DNA from: Chondrus crispus
Taxonomy: Eukaryota; Rhodophyta; Florideophyceae; Gigartinales; Gigartinaceae
Assembly: GCF_000350225.1 (NCBI RefSeq)
Contig: NW_005179026.1
Location: 310,001-374,000, forward strand
DNA length: 64,000 bases
Reading direction: 5' to 3'
The notes below the pieces were generated by a model. It did not search any database. It was not told the origin of the DNA and saw nothing but the letters and a program-made list of their open reading frames with translations. Numbering within the stretch: position 1 is the stretch's first letter; each line of letters starts with the position of its first letter. This document shows positions 10,157 to 22,215 of this stretch, in pieces. Position numbers and translations under genes: made by a program.

Positions 10157-10819
10157 CATGGCATAACGGCGGTTCGCGATTAGATTTAGATCAGATCAAT
10201 ACGAACCACACCGGCGCACACGTGTACCCCCACGTGTACGGAGGACGCGGGACCACACGCGTACACGTGTAGGAGGCGCGTACCACCGCGCGCACAGTAC
10301 GCGTCTCACACGTGTGCTGTCAGCCCCGACGGCTGACAGCATTGCAGCGCGGGACGACCCGCGCTACAGTAAGTTACTACAGCATACCAGTACTGTAGTA
10401 TTATGATAGACGCATTGTATGCATTAAATACGAGCGCGACCGGCGGCGGCGAAGGGGGACAAGCACGGACTTGTCCACGACCTACCGCCTAGGTCCGTCT
10501 TCCAGCTTAACGAACTCGCGCGATCCGCCTTCGCGCGCGTTAACCGGGACAAAGCGGGTAGAGGACAACCGCGTACGCGAGCGAGCCTAGACCCGCCTCC
10601 GCCCGTCAGCGCTGGTACGTTACCCAGCGCTTCTCCGGGGCGTCGAGGCGTAGATCGGCCCGCGCGTACGCTCGTCCCCGACCGTCCCGCTCTACCACGC
10701 TACCAGGGCCCGCTGCCCTGTCCGGTTAGCTGTGTGTTCTCCCCGTCTTCTCGCCCCTCGTACGGGGTCTACGTCGAGCTAAGTATACACCCCTCTCCGT
10801 TGGGGGGTGTTATACTACA
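10157..10819 (+). repeat. Family-1 LTR (3' LTR of a truncated plus-oriented element)
   Basis: Its ends are related to TGTAGCATAAC and GTTATACTACA. The left end is mutated (CATGGCATAAC); the right end at 10819 is intact. It matches the solo LTR at 62169-63466 in reverse complement along most of its length, including the CTGTCAGCC palindromic segment near 10318, a TATA-like TTAAATA near 10426 and the GTATACACCCC segment near 10780. It lacks about 640 internal bases of that copy. It contains several CACGTGT sites near 10219-10270, a motif shared with family-2 LTRs. Orientation is taken from the purine tract and TATA-like site. Confidence 0.8.
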
Positions 10820-13800
10820 ATTCCCCTATGTTTCCTTCTCTTCAATTCCTCCTCTTTATCCTTGACCATTTCCCTCCCTCTTTTCCTACGCCCTGACTGT
10901 GCTTAACGGGAGCGGCAACATGCGTGTTTACGGCATCTCCGACTCCCTCCTTTCGTTTGCCCTCTTCTTGCCGTAGGCGGGGACGTGGCGGTCCCAGACA
11001 ATTTTTCTAGTCGCCCTCCCCCCTTTTTGTTCAGCCATCCACGAGACGTCGTCAATGATCGCATCTTCAGTTGCTCCGTTGCCCGTTTGGAGATTCCCCC
11101 TCAAGGAAATACAGTCCCCCCCTAGAATCTCTGAGGTGGTCCGTTTTTCTTTCCTCCTCTTCATTTCTCAATTTTCCCCAATTTCCTGCGCATTCCCTTT
11201 TTCCCATCCTCGATATGCGTCTTCCCTTTCCTCCTCTTTTGTGGTTTACCTCCTCTTTTTGTCTCTCCCTTTTTACCTCTTCAAATTTCTCACTTACCTC
11301 CTCTTTTCTCGCACATCGGGCATCCTCGAAAACGTCATCAAGACCACCTACCATCCGTTCTCGGGGCTCCTTAGGGGGAAGATTATTGTCAATTAAATCC
11401 GACAAGACGAGGGGGGTTGCGACATCAAAATAAAATAACGTATTGGTCGTCGCCGTCGAGACGCTCGAACCCTCCGGTCCAGCTTGGCCGCTTCGTCCAT
11501 TAACACGATTGGGGTCCACTGCACAACCCCTACAATATAAGAGGACCATTTCGCCCATCATTGCCTTCAAAAGTCACGCGACTTTCGTAAAAATATTTGA
11601 CACGTTCATCTCCACGTTTTCGTTCCTCTTCCAACTCACTGGGGTTGTCTCGGTGGGCTTCCGCCTCTCCACACCTGCCGTATCGTAACATTCTTCCACT
11701 CAGTTTCTCCCGATCCCCGTGGTTCGAGGGCTATTACTGTGCGCGACCTCGAGTGTGTCCGCTTCGCGATGCAGGTTCTCTCGTCGATTCGCTTTCCCCC
11801 CTCGCGACCGGGGTGGTTCTACGCTCCGGTCAGCGTCTCTATGCTTACATCAACTTACAAAGGCGCATAGGGGCAGGTATCGCCTCATAACGCGTCTGCC
11901 CTCGGCGAGGACTGTAGTTCTCGGTACAAACTGTCGCGAAGTTAAACCATCTGGTGGTGTATGACAAGGGAGAATCCTGTACGTGGAGTGACGTCGTCAT
12001 GCCGGTACTCAAGGATGATCCCCTCATTCCTGTCGCTGTCTTGGACTGTTGTTGACGAATATCGACGCTTGTCAATCTCACGAGCCACTGACACCTTGGC
12101 CTGGTTGATCCCTGGATCGTTGGTACAGCTATGAAACCGTTCCCTCCGGTAGCAATTATGGTCTTAGCTGTCTTCGTTTTCCCGTTGCTTCTGCCAGTAT
12201 TTGGCGAAGCTCCAATGTAAGGTCATGCCCTCAACCAATCAAAAAAAATAAAAGGTAGGGAGAAGGAGAAGAAGGCAGCGCCTTCATTATGCGCAACAGC
12301 GCGCACGCGCACTCGCTCGTAAGCCCTTCCTGAAAGGCGCTGGGCCAGGACCTCGTCCTTTCTTTTCTGTGGACGTCCTTCTCCTCGGAGTACGTCCGTG
12401 ATCCTCATAAATAAGCGCTCACAAGAGTGGCGAGTGCCAGGTGAGCTAGAGAAAAAAAGAAAAGGGGAGGGGTCTTTGTCGAGCTCTTCCCCTTTTGGGG
12501 GCTGTGGTGTGTCGGGGAACCGGCGGTTGTGACTTGTGCCAACAAACAGGCATGATATCTCGCCGCGACCATGATTTCCGTAATTCTTGTTAATATTTTC
12601 GAATGGTGCTTCGCACCTCCTTTCTCGTGCTTTGGCATGTCGCGCGCTCTCGGTACCAAGTCAAAGTAGCGTTTCACTTCTCATTTCATCATCATTTGTC
12701 TGGCGTTCTTTTCTCGAGTGTGAGGTTCCAGAATTGATTCTTGTTACCGACGGTGCGTCGACCTCCTTCCTGGGGTCTTCATCCAAGCCCTCCTTCCCGT
12801 GACTTCCTACGGTTCCCTTCATATCCTCAGTTGATACGATCTGTCAAGTACGTACTCACTACACAGCGCGTGTCCCTCTTTTTGCATAGGCCAGAGGGCG
12901 TGTATGGCCAATGGGGTCCATGATTCCGGTGAGGAGTGCTCCTCTGGGGACCGTCACGGAAGCAGAGTGCATAAGCTTTCGTTAAGGATTGTCATAATTT
13001 TCCCATTGAGATCCCGCGCAGACGCACTTGCGTTCGATCCCCTGGTGACATAGGGGAGATGCGAGGACAGAAAAAATAATAGAACCAATAGGGGCTGTGT
13101 CGGTACGCTTTTTTCAAGCCAATATCGAGGGTCTCAATGAAACTTGCACCAGGCCCTCGTCAGTGCCTTCTGCACCGTTAAGGAAAAAAGTAAAGAAGTG
13201 AAGAGAGTCGCCACGAAAGTAAATTCATGTACAAGGTGGGAGGGCATCCTTCAGGGTTTCCGACGTATCCTTTCGCGACACGAACTATACTGTCTGCTTG
13301 GTGCTCATCAGGTCTCGTACGACCCTCGCTCGTCCTTCGCGCCTCATTGCGCGCATCCCCACGGGGCGAAGGGGCTTTTTCTTCGTTCTCAATGGAACGC
13401 CTTGTTTCGAATCTTGGGTCTACTGTAGGGTTCCCCTTCTCATTGGCGTGACAATAGCCTCCTTCTTAGTTCTTGTAGGTTCTTCTGATCGACCCCCGCA
13501 GTGCGGGGTCGTCTCTTTGACGACACAGAAAATATAGTAACTGGAACAGAACAATAACAAAACAGAAAAGAGGAAAGTGAATAAAACAAAGAAACAAAGA
13601 AACGACAGAGTTGAAGAGAAATCATGATGGGTAAGTGCTAATTAGGCCGTCCTGGAAAAAAGATAATAGGACCGATTGTGAGCGTCGACGTCGGTCACCG
13701 CGGGTGAATTCGTAACCGCGCTCTTCTGAGGGTGGTCCCTTTGGACGAGTCTTCGTGCTCGGCGAGCATGGGCAGTGTGTTAGCAGTGAGTGTGACGATC

Positions 13801-14387
13801 GGCTTCGTGTGAGGTCGGGTGGGGCTTGGCTGCGGGGCGACTTAGAATAGTTATGCCGCCGACTGTGGCAAACGATCACCACTTATCGTGCGTACTGCAG
13901 CTGCCGTAATTTTTCCTGCTTTTTGATTATAATTTCACAGCATGGCTGGAATCGACTTCTCACTTGTGTCGCCTGTTCAGCGGGTTGTTGTCGACACGCT
14001 TACATATGTATATATAATTTGATTTCATCATCCCCCATACGTGGGCGGACCGTCCGTTCGAAACGTCATTTCTCGTGCAAGCCGTGATGAAGCGTGTGTG
14101 TTTTCCGAGAGGCTCAATGCCTCATCCAAGGATACAGTCTCGCTTCTCTGCCTTGCTCTCCTTTCCTTCAAACTCCTTATCTGCGAACCCCGTAGATGTG
14201 TCCCTTTCTCGAAGTTCTGATCTCTCTGTTGTCTGTAACCTACTAATTCTATTTACGATGGCTATCCCGGTTGTGCGTGCGACGCTTGCGTGGGTAAGGG
14301 TAGCCTTTTCCTTCGGAAATATGTGACTACCGCGCTGCGGGGGATCTGCTCAATAGGTTCCCACGTTGCATCCTCGATGGTATACCC
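10820..14387 (-). other. Element B 3' region, long non-coding stretch
   Basis: This lies downstream of B's chromodomain stop. Its first kilobase (14387 to about 13440) is clearly the same sequence as the region after G's chromodomain (24429-25200) in opposite orientation, including the segment around TCGAAACGTCATTTCTCGTG. Further on it is pyrimidine-rich on the plus strand, with repeated TCCTCCTCTTTT words, as in D's 3' region near 48900-49100. No frame in it is conserved in length or domain. It stops at a family-1 LTR at 10819, so the antisense gene and 3' LTR expected next are missing from this copy. Confidence 0.75.
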
Positions 14388-15620
14388 CTACCACCTCACT
14401 TTGAGAATTAATTTCTCCTCGTCGTAGCTGTGGTCCACGATCTTGTCGATCACATACTCCTGACTCTCGGTTTCTTCTTCCTGCGTGTCCAACTGTCCTT
14501 CCCCCTTCCGAAGATCTTCCAACTCATCCTCTTCTCTGGACTTTCCGAACTCGCGTAGGTCTGGAGGTGTCTCCGTTGTCGGCGTTCGACCAACTAAATT
14601 ATCGTGGTCCCCCGTTGTAGTCGCACGGGTGTGAGGACGTTCCTCGTCCTCCATTACCTCTCCTTCTTCGTTTAGCTTCGGCTCTCCCAGGAACTGTAGC
14701 GCTTGCCGTAGGCCAGTTATCGGCGCATAGTCCATCGGGCTTGGGGCTAACTCCACCCTGTCTCGCAATACGCTTTCCTCCTGATCGCCAATGGCAATGA
14801 CTACCATATGTTGATCCGATCTTTGGACATGATAAGGTCCTGTGGCGACTTGTGCCAGCTTGTGTTTCGGTTCGCTAGCCGTGCCCTGCTCCTTCCGAAG
14901 GAACACGTAGGACCACGGCGGGATCTCATATTGCGGCTTGCAAAGGCGTGCGTCGAAATTTCGCTTGTACCGGGCTTGTTCCTTTCGCAAACTCCTATCA
15001 GCGCCTTTCATCAGGCTTTCCAACCACGACTGCCATTTCAGGTAGTACGCTCGATTCGAGCTAAATCCTTCTAAACTTGGCTGTGCTTGTAACGCAATGC
15101 TTCTCGGCGCCCGAGCTAACACCAGCTCGAAGGGCGCCATATTCGTAGTTCGATGAACTTGCGTGTTGTATGCCAACGTCACAGCGTCGCTAAATAGGTC
15201 CCAGTCCTTGGGATGCTCTCCAACGTATTTTTGCAACGCAGAAGTCAGCGTGTGGTTAAACCTCTCAACTTGGCCGCTGGCTTGCGGGTGGTACGTGGTC
15301 GTGAACACATTGCGTATGCCGAGAATTCGGCAGACATTCTGAAAGAACCGGGTCGTGAACTGTGTTCCAATGTCGGACAGCAGCTTGACCGGCGGTCCGT
15401 ACACGAATACCCAATAGTGAACGAAGGCTTGTGCGATGTGCGCAGCTGATATCTTCTTCAACGGTACGGTTCGTACCAGTTTCGAGTATCGATCGCTGAT
15501 CACGAGAATGTACTGATTTCCTCGTTTAGTTGTAATTAGCTCGCCGAGGATGTCGATGGCGACAAACTCCAGCGGAGCTTTGGGCGTGAGCAGCTTCATT
15601 TCCTTCGTGTTCTTCTTAAC
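14388..15620 (-). pseudogene. Element B integrase core, GPY region and chromodomain
   Basis: From about 15610 this frame encodes the integrase core: FVAIDILGEL (first Asp), LLSDIGTQF (second Asp; Asn is usual where Ile stands) and GQVERFN (catalytic Glu). The C-terminal part carries a GPY-type segment (TGPYHV) and ends in a chromodomain (YVIDKIVDHS through LILKVRW, stop at 14388). The chromodomain is cut short compared with D and G, whose frames continue through a W-E-P segment. A one-base deletion near 15610 separates this frame from the upstream integrase finger. The protein would integrate cDNA and may direct it to marked chromatin, but it is not translatable as one piece. Confidence 0.85.
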
Positions 15621-17866
15621 TTCACCCTCTCCCGCGCACATGCGGCGCAATTCTTCGCGACTGCATAGCAGTCTGAGGCCATCGTAGGCCAATAAAAATA
15701 TCTTCTCAAAGTCTTGTAAAGTTTCCTGCCTCCCGGGTGGCCTGCCAATTTTGCGTAGTGGCTCAACCCTAGGACGCGGTCCCTTAACGATTGTGGTATT
15801 ACCACTTGTACAAACTCTGCCGCGGTACGGCATAGAGTTCCTTCGAGTTCCTCGGTCTTCATGCTGAATGTTCTCACCTTTCCGGCGTCCATTTCTTCCT
15901 TGATGCGATTGCAGAAGGGGTCGACGGCTTGCTCGCGAATGAGCTCCTCCGGAGTGACAGCTTGGAATTGATCGAGGCGATCAGGGGCGGTCCCCCCCTC
16001 AAGAGCGAGGATGTCGTCTATCGCGTCAAAACTTTCTTCGTTCTCCACTGTACCCTCAGCCGGTTCGGCCATAAAGCATGGGATTTCGTCGTCGATTTCT
16101 TCGACGGTTTCTCCTGCGGTCCGTAATCTTGACAGGGCATCAGCTTGACTGTTCGCCTTGCCCTTCTTGTACTTGATTTCGAAATCGAATTCCGAGAGGC
16201 GGAGCCTCCATCGGATTAATCTCCCGCTGGGGTCAGTTACGTTCATCAACCACCTCAATGAGGCATGGCCGGTATGCACAATGAAGTGCTCGCCATATAG
16301 ATATGGTCTTAAAGTCTGTACGGCCCAAATTACGGCTAGGCATTCTTTTTCTGATACAGAATAGTTTCTCTCGGCTGCGGTTAACGTTCTCGAAAAGAAC
16401 CCGATGGGTTTGCGTTGCGCATCCGAGTGTGTTTGAAATAGTGCAGCGCTTATTTGGTAGTCGCTTGCATCGGTATCTACCGAGTACGGTAGGTCCTTCT
16501 TCGGCAGCGCCAACACCGGCGGTGCCAAGATGGCGTCCTTGAGCTTATGAAAAGCTTTCTTGCACGGTTCGTCGAATCCTTCCAACTGGACCGGTTGTCC
16601 CTTCTTCAACAGTTGATTGAGCGGATGCGCGATTTTCGCATAATGCGGAACGAATCTGCGGTAGACACCACAAAGTTCCAAGAAGCTCCTGAGCTGGGTC
16701 TGCGTTTGAGGGTACGGCACTTGTTCCAATGCGACGGTTCGCGCAGCGTCCACTTCCAATGTACCTGGCCGAACGACATGGCCCAGGTACTTGATCTTTT
16801 CGACGAAAAATTCACACTTGCGAAGCTTGAGCTTCACACCTGCCTTCTCCAATACAGAAAGTATTTCATCCACGTGCACGATGTGCTCCTCCCACGACTT
16901 GCTATAAATGACTATGTCATCCAGATACACCAAACAGCATTTCTAACGGAACGGAGAGAGCAGGATATCCATTGCTCTCTGAAACGTCGCTGGCGCGTTA
17001 GTTAGCCCGAAGGGCATTCTTGAGAAGCGATACAGTCCTGAGTGACACGAAAATGCGGTCTTGTCGCGGTCGCGCTCAGGGATAGGCATCTGCCAATATC
17101 CCGAGATCGCGTCCAACGCGGAGAAAACCTTGGTGTCACCAAGCGAGTCCAGGCACTCATCCATGCGCGGTAAGGGGTACGTGTCCTTCACTGTCACTGC
17201 GTTCAACCTGCGTTAGTCTACGCAAAAACGCATTGACCCGTCCGGCTTGGGCACCAGCAACACGGGCGACGCCCATTCTGACTGCGCTGGTTCTATCAAT
17301 TCTGCCTGCAACATCTTCTGCACCTCTGCATCTTCTACTTCGCGGGCTTTAGGCCCGGCCCGATACGGGGCTTGTGCGATGGGACGAGTCTCGGGGATCA
17401 ACTCGATCCGATGGACTGTGGTATTAATTTCACCAAGCGTCCCATCCCACATCCTTGAATACTTCTTCAACATTCCACGGAACCGCTGGCGCAGCCGGTC
17501 CGGCACGTGGCTCAGGTCGAGTTTCTCCACGTCCGGCGGAGGAGGCTCAATCCGCCGCTTCGGCTTCGTAGTTGCCGTCGCGGAGAGCCTTTCCTGCCGT
17601 TCTCCTTGCTGGTTCTCGCGATCTTGATCCGACGGTTCGCATCTTGCCTTGCCCGTAGGCGTCTTGGTAGAATTAGGAAAATTTTCCGTCTTCCTTTTCT
17701 TGAATTCCGAGAACTTCACCAATGGTGGTTTTGCTCTCAAGCGCGGCCCTCGGGTGCGGTAATAAATCTGCCACCACTTGGCCTTTTTGCACCCTGACAG
17801 GGTACGTCCTAAAATTTGCAACGAGTAAACGAAATGGCCGGTCAGGCTCGACCTGAACAACACCAT
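15596..17866 (-). pseudogene. Element B RT, RNase H and integrase finger (broken)
   Basis: Reads in one frame with stops. RT begins around 17560 (linker PPPPDVEKLDLSHVPDRL), with fingers and palm (SEWASPVLLVPKPDGSMRF) and VYLDD just after 16933. RNase H starts at SVDTDASDYQ. The H2C2 finger ends in CAACARERV near 15620. Breaks: a TAA inside VDYRRLN at about 17213, and a UAG at 16943-16945 just before CCLVYLDD that D shares. A frameshift also separates the protease frame from RT near 17690, where D is continuous. Confidence 0.85.
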
Positions 17867-18845
17867 TTGTACACGTCAGCCCGTGCCTTTCGTACAACGA
17901 CGAGTACGGCTGAACCACAACTAAGCCCGCCCTCTTCGAGGTGAATTCCACGACGGGTTCCGTCCCTGGCTCGATAGTTGTGGCTCTTGCCACTTTTACC
18001 TTAGGGGAAATTCGCTCCATCTTTCTATCATTCTCGTCCTCTTCCGGGACGAGATTCTTCTTCCCTTTTCTCATCGAGAACCGTCTAAGTATCGGAACCT
18101 CCGAGAAATCCGCCAACTCAACCGTTTTGTTCCTTGGATAAATTGCTTCCACAAACCGGTCACAGTAGTCCGCGCCTAGAATTAGCGGGACGGCTAGTTT
18201 TTCGCATACAATAAACTCGGCTGCGGCCACAAATTTTCCAAGCCTCACAAGCATTCTAATTGTGCCGAGAGTCCGGAGTGGCCTATTGTTCGCGTCGTCA
18301 ACGTCTTGGGTCGGTCCGTAGGACACTAGAGATTCCATTCCAGCTGGGAGTTCCGATTTTCGCACAAGGTTTGGTCCCGCGCCGGTGTTTAATACAGACA
18401 ACACCCGGCTCATCAATCCGACTGTTGGTCCAATGTCCGCGTACACTTTGTAATTTTTTCGCGTAAGAACCAAAATCTTCTCGGGACATTCCCTTCGCTT
18501 AACCCTGTACTAGGGTCTTCGAACTTCTTCCAGCGGATGATCTCGGGCTCGGCTCAAAATTTTCTTGACTTGAGCTGGCCCTTTGGGCTTATCCACCAAT
18601 CCAACAACCTCCTCCTCGAGGCCTGATTTTTCCTTTAGAGACGGGGAACGGGGCTGAGCCCTGGGCACAGTACGTCGACCCTGTGCCTCTCGCGACTCAT
18701 GCGAGATTCCCCTCTCAAGTTTTCCTGCCGCTGCGGGATCCTTCTCACATCTGACGGCGCGGGCCCCGCGGTGGGCTCTCTGAAGGGTTGGTTCGACCTC
18801 GGCGTTGAAGCACTCGGCGTGCTCGCCGTCTGCCAATCGAACCAA
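17673..18845 (-). pseudogene. Element B protease frame, overlapping gag
   Basis: The protease frame overlaps the end of gag in another phase, the arrangement used for ribosomal frameshifting in many LTR elements. It is interrupted by a UAG at 18510-18512 (a Trp codon in element C, and the same UAG in D). Downstream, the active site reads N-T-G-A instead of D-T-G-A, so catalysis would be lost. The hydrophobic PLILGADYCDRF segment marks the second half of the fold. The frame ends at 17673 through an extra base relative to D. Confidence 0.82.
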
Positions 18846-21023
18846 TTCTTGACCTTCAGGTAACTCGTCGATGATATCCCTAACCTCTCCATCGGAGACA
18901 ACGCCTCATAAGTTTCCAAAACTCGGTGCATTTTCCAGACGGAAAGAATGCACGTTGGCGCGGCGTGGCCCTTTTCATAGCAATGATAGCACACCAGACC
19001 GTGCGTCCTGACGGGATACGGCGTCTTAGGTCCTCCACGGGCCGGCGGCCTTCCTTGGCGTTGCGGCCTTCCCATCCAGCCTGGCCTTGGAAACGTCGTA
19101 CCCTTGTCTTCCATCGGAATGCGCGGCACCGGCGTGTAGCCGCGTCCCCGAAACATCATCACGGGATCCGTGGGCTCTGAAAACGACTCCGTCGTGTATG
19201 CAGGCGTCGGTAAAATTGACGACCCGCTGTCCCCGTAGTCCTCGTGTCCGTAGCCCTCCGATGGCTCAATGAACTCGCCTTTGGCTACTAACGCTCCTTT
19301 GTAGTGATTTTCGCTACCTCCATGCGCACCGCGCTCATCTGACGCTGAAATGCACTCGACTAAATGGACGGCGGCGTGACTTTTGCGACCGGGATAAGAA
19401 GCCCTCGGCTTCTTACCCGCTCTGATCGTCGACGGCGTCTGAATCGTGACCTTCTTGGTCTTCTTGTCCTTAGCGCGGCTCGCCGAGCCATGCGCCTTCG
19501 CGTAATTAACTAGTCTCAAAAACGAAACGTCCCAATTGTCTTGTCGGTATTGGGATACCATCGGCTTAATACTCGAGTCGAGTCCTTCAATAAACATCGT
19601 CATTTGTTCTTCCATCGAATATACGTTTCCACATCAATTGCTTGCGTCCGTCAGACGGATATAAAATTCCATCTCGTCTTCAGACGGTCTTTGCTGAACT
19701 TCTCGCAATGCGAGCACAGCTTGACGGATCGCCTCGTCGCTTGCGAAACTCCTCAACAACCACTGTACGGCCTCCGGCCAAACGGATATCTTTCCGTGAT
19801 GGGCCCTGGCCGTCTGAGACACCGAAGTGTACTGTCTCAAGGCCATGCCGCTTAGAAATTCAGGGAACAGGCGGATCGCTTGCCCCTCATTCATTTCTTG
19901 AGTATCGAACTCCTGAACTAATTTCGCCAAAAAAATCCAACACAAGGACCCCGTCTTCACCTGTGAACGTGTTGTCCTTCTTCACCTTAGGCGGAATATC
20001 TTTCCTGATTTTTCGCACGGCGGTCCGCCGGGAACTTGACAAATATGTCGGTGGGTTCCGCAAGCGGTACGTTCGGTACGAAAGTAATTTCTTGAAGAGG
20101 TAGTTGGTCGGATTCAGCTCCTACAACTCCTCCCATCGCGGCCCGCGCCGCGTTGCGACATCTTCGGGCTCCGCGTCCTTGTCTCTCCGCGAGGCGGACG
20201 AAGTGACTCCGCCTCGTCTGGAGAAAATTTTCTTGCTTGACGAAATCTCGTTTCCGTCTTCTGAACGGCGTTCGGAATCGCCCGAATGGTTCGACGAACC
20301 GCCGCTACCATCTTCGGAGGGACCAAGCGACTCCGACTGTGAGTCGCAATTTTCTGGATCGTCACTACAGTGACCCTTGCTTGCACGTCGCTTGTCCTTC
20401 TTCGAGGGCTTCGACTTGGAACTCCGCTGCCGGGCGGGCTTGTCCTTCTTCGACCGACGGTCGCCCTCTCTACCTGAAGGGAGCGGCTCGTCGTCCGATC
20501 CTTGCAGAGCTTGATCCGCAGCCTGCTCAAGGTCCTTGAGAAGTTGCGCAGCGCGATCGAATCGGTCATTGATGCTTATTCTAAATTTTCCTAAGGACTC
20601 CAAGGCTTGATTCGCGTCGCGCCTCGCGTCCTTGACCGAAATTTTCAACGAGGGTAGGACCCCCGGCTGCAGACCGTCGGTTACCTCACCTCGCTCCTTC
20701 TCGACGAGATCCACGCGAGCTATTAGCTCTCCCAAAACGGTGTGGAACTCGGATCCTTGCAACTCCAGTTGCTTCCGGACGAGGGCTAATTCAGCCTCGA
20801 GATTTTTCTTCGCCTCTTCGCGAATTTCGCTGCTCATCTTTTCCAACTTCTCGTCGAGGTCAGTCTTGTCGGCGGCTATCCCCGTAGGGGATTCTTGATA
20901 TCCGGGGTCCGTGGCCGTATTGGCCTGGCTCCGGGTGCGAGGACCCCTCGGGACCCTCGACGCTCGTGCCGATCCGCTTGTACTCGCCCCGGGACCGACG
21001 TCCCCGGGTGCGCTTGTTGACAT
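18635..21023 (-). pseudogene. gag: Element B gag (N-terminal coiled region, capsid, zinc knuckle), broken
   Basis: The ATG at 21023 lies 125 bases inside the LTR. The N-terminal 300 residues contain a charged, probably coiled-coil segment (about 50-110), an ARRDANQALESLGK segment and a Lys/Ser/Asp-rich tail, ending at UAG 20121-20123. D carries the same UAG; C has Glu there. The capsid-like part follows (LAKLVQEFDTQEM onward), then a canonical CX2CX4HX4C knuckle near 18990-18950. Private damage: an extra A in a run near 19930 shifts the frame, and a TGA lies at about 19633. Gag would form the particle and bind RNA. Confidence 0.87.
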
Positions 21024-21128
21024 TGCTGGTACGAGCGGACCTACGCAGCAAAAAAGTTACAAACAAAAAGAAAATAAAAAAAGAGTTCGTTACCCTGACC
21101 ACTTCCTTGTCGTGGATAAAACAATTTC

Positions 21129-21143
21129 TAGGTCGGGAAACCA
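21129..21143 (-). other. Primer binding site, element B
   Basis: Minus strand TGGTTTCCCGACCTA, four bases after the LTR end. The initial TGG would pair with the CCA end of a host tRNA, as is usual for minus-strand priming. D has the same site with one base different. I cannot name the tRNA. Confidence 0.7.
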
Positions 21144-21147
21144 CTTT

Positions 21148-22215
21148 TGTAGTGCAATGCGCCTGTTAGGCGGAGACCAAGGTCCGACGGTCCAACACAA
21201 ACAACAGCAACAAAAACAACAACTGCCAACGGCACAGCGCTACGGAGTGTTCGAAGCTCCCTGTCCTCTTTAAGCGGGTTTGCAGCCCGCAGTAGCTCGG
21301 ATCCCTGATAGGGGGGGGCAAAGAGAAGGGCCCAGCCTGGGATCTGTAAATGGTGGTAGAGAATTGTAAAGGCGACTGCTCGACGAGTTCGGAGGGGCGT
21401 TTAGGTAAACCTGGTCCGATGGGTCGTAAATCCAATGCTCGAAGAGCGCCTTGTACACCTTATACCCTTGATAAGGTCTTCGACGGGGACGTCGCAACTT
21501 AGCCCGTCGGGAAAGAAGAAAACGTTGCAGCGCTAGCCCGTCGTACTGCCCGATGGCAAAGTACCAACAATGGATCGGTCGCAACCAGATTCCGATGGAA
21601 CCAATACTGAGAAAAGCACCACTGGTGCACCAACACAGAAGCCCGATGGCTAATGACGTCACGTTGCGGATCGCAATCCTACAAAGTGGGACCAACTCAA
21701 GATCAAAGGAAATTAGGATAGGGAAATAAAGGAAAATTGATAAGGAAAAAGGGGACCCCCGAGCGCAAAGGATCAAGTAATCTGTAGTTAAAGGGAATGT
21801 CTTGTAAAAGACGGACTTCAACCAAGGCGATATCAGACTCTGGCAACTTGGGTTCGTTGGGAAATAAAGGAAAAAGGAATGGGACCCCCGAGCGCTGAAG
21901 GATGCCGTAGGCTTCGGTAAAAGGGAGCGTCTTGGTAGAGACGGACTTCGACCAAGGCGACATTCAACTCCGGCAACTCGGGTTACCTTTACTGACTTGG
22001 TGGTCAGAGGGCTAAGGTATGTATCGCCCCGCCGGAGCCACTACAGTAGCTCTCGGCGCTAGATCCTAGATCCAATCTAATGTTAATAACTAATATGCAA
22101 CTAATTAATAATTAATAATTAAAATAATAAAGTGAAATGATTTCCACTTTTGCTTGTCATACCCCATCATTTTCATTTCTTTTCACCCCCCTTTTCAGAT
22201 TCGTATTGCACTACA
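21148..22215 (-). repeat. Element B 5' LTR (1068 bp)
   Basis: Bounded by the inverted ends TGTAGTGCAAT and ATTGCACTACA. Holds a TATA-like TATGTAT at 22019-22025 (minus-strand promoter position), a short palindromic hairpin at 21274-21290, and a CAA-rich stretch near 21195-21230. The same LTR type recurs at 7787, 28962 and 44080. The outer edge at 22215 is followed directly by the RNase H sequence of G. Confidence 0.93.

Larger units (their letters stand above)
10820..22215 (-). mobile_element. Element B: family-2 Ty3/gypsy element, 3' end lost
   Basis: On the minus strand from 22215: 5' LTR, primer binding site, gag, protease, RT, RNase H, integrase, chromodomain, long 3' region. The 5' LTR abuts the RNase H gene of element G exactly at that gene's GGACC, so B inserted into G. 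The left junction with the expected GGACC duplication is absent, because the 3' end is cut at the family-1 LTR. The genes carry several stops and frameshifts but are close in sequence to D. Confidence 0.88.

Noticed and set aside
21190-21235. CAA/GTT-rich run as an independent microsatellite
   Set aside because: It occurs at the same place in every family-2 LTR, so it is part of the LTR.
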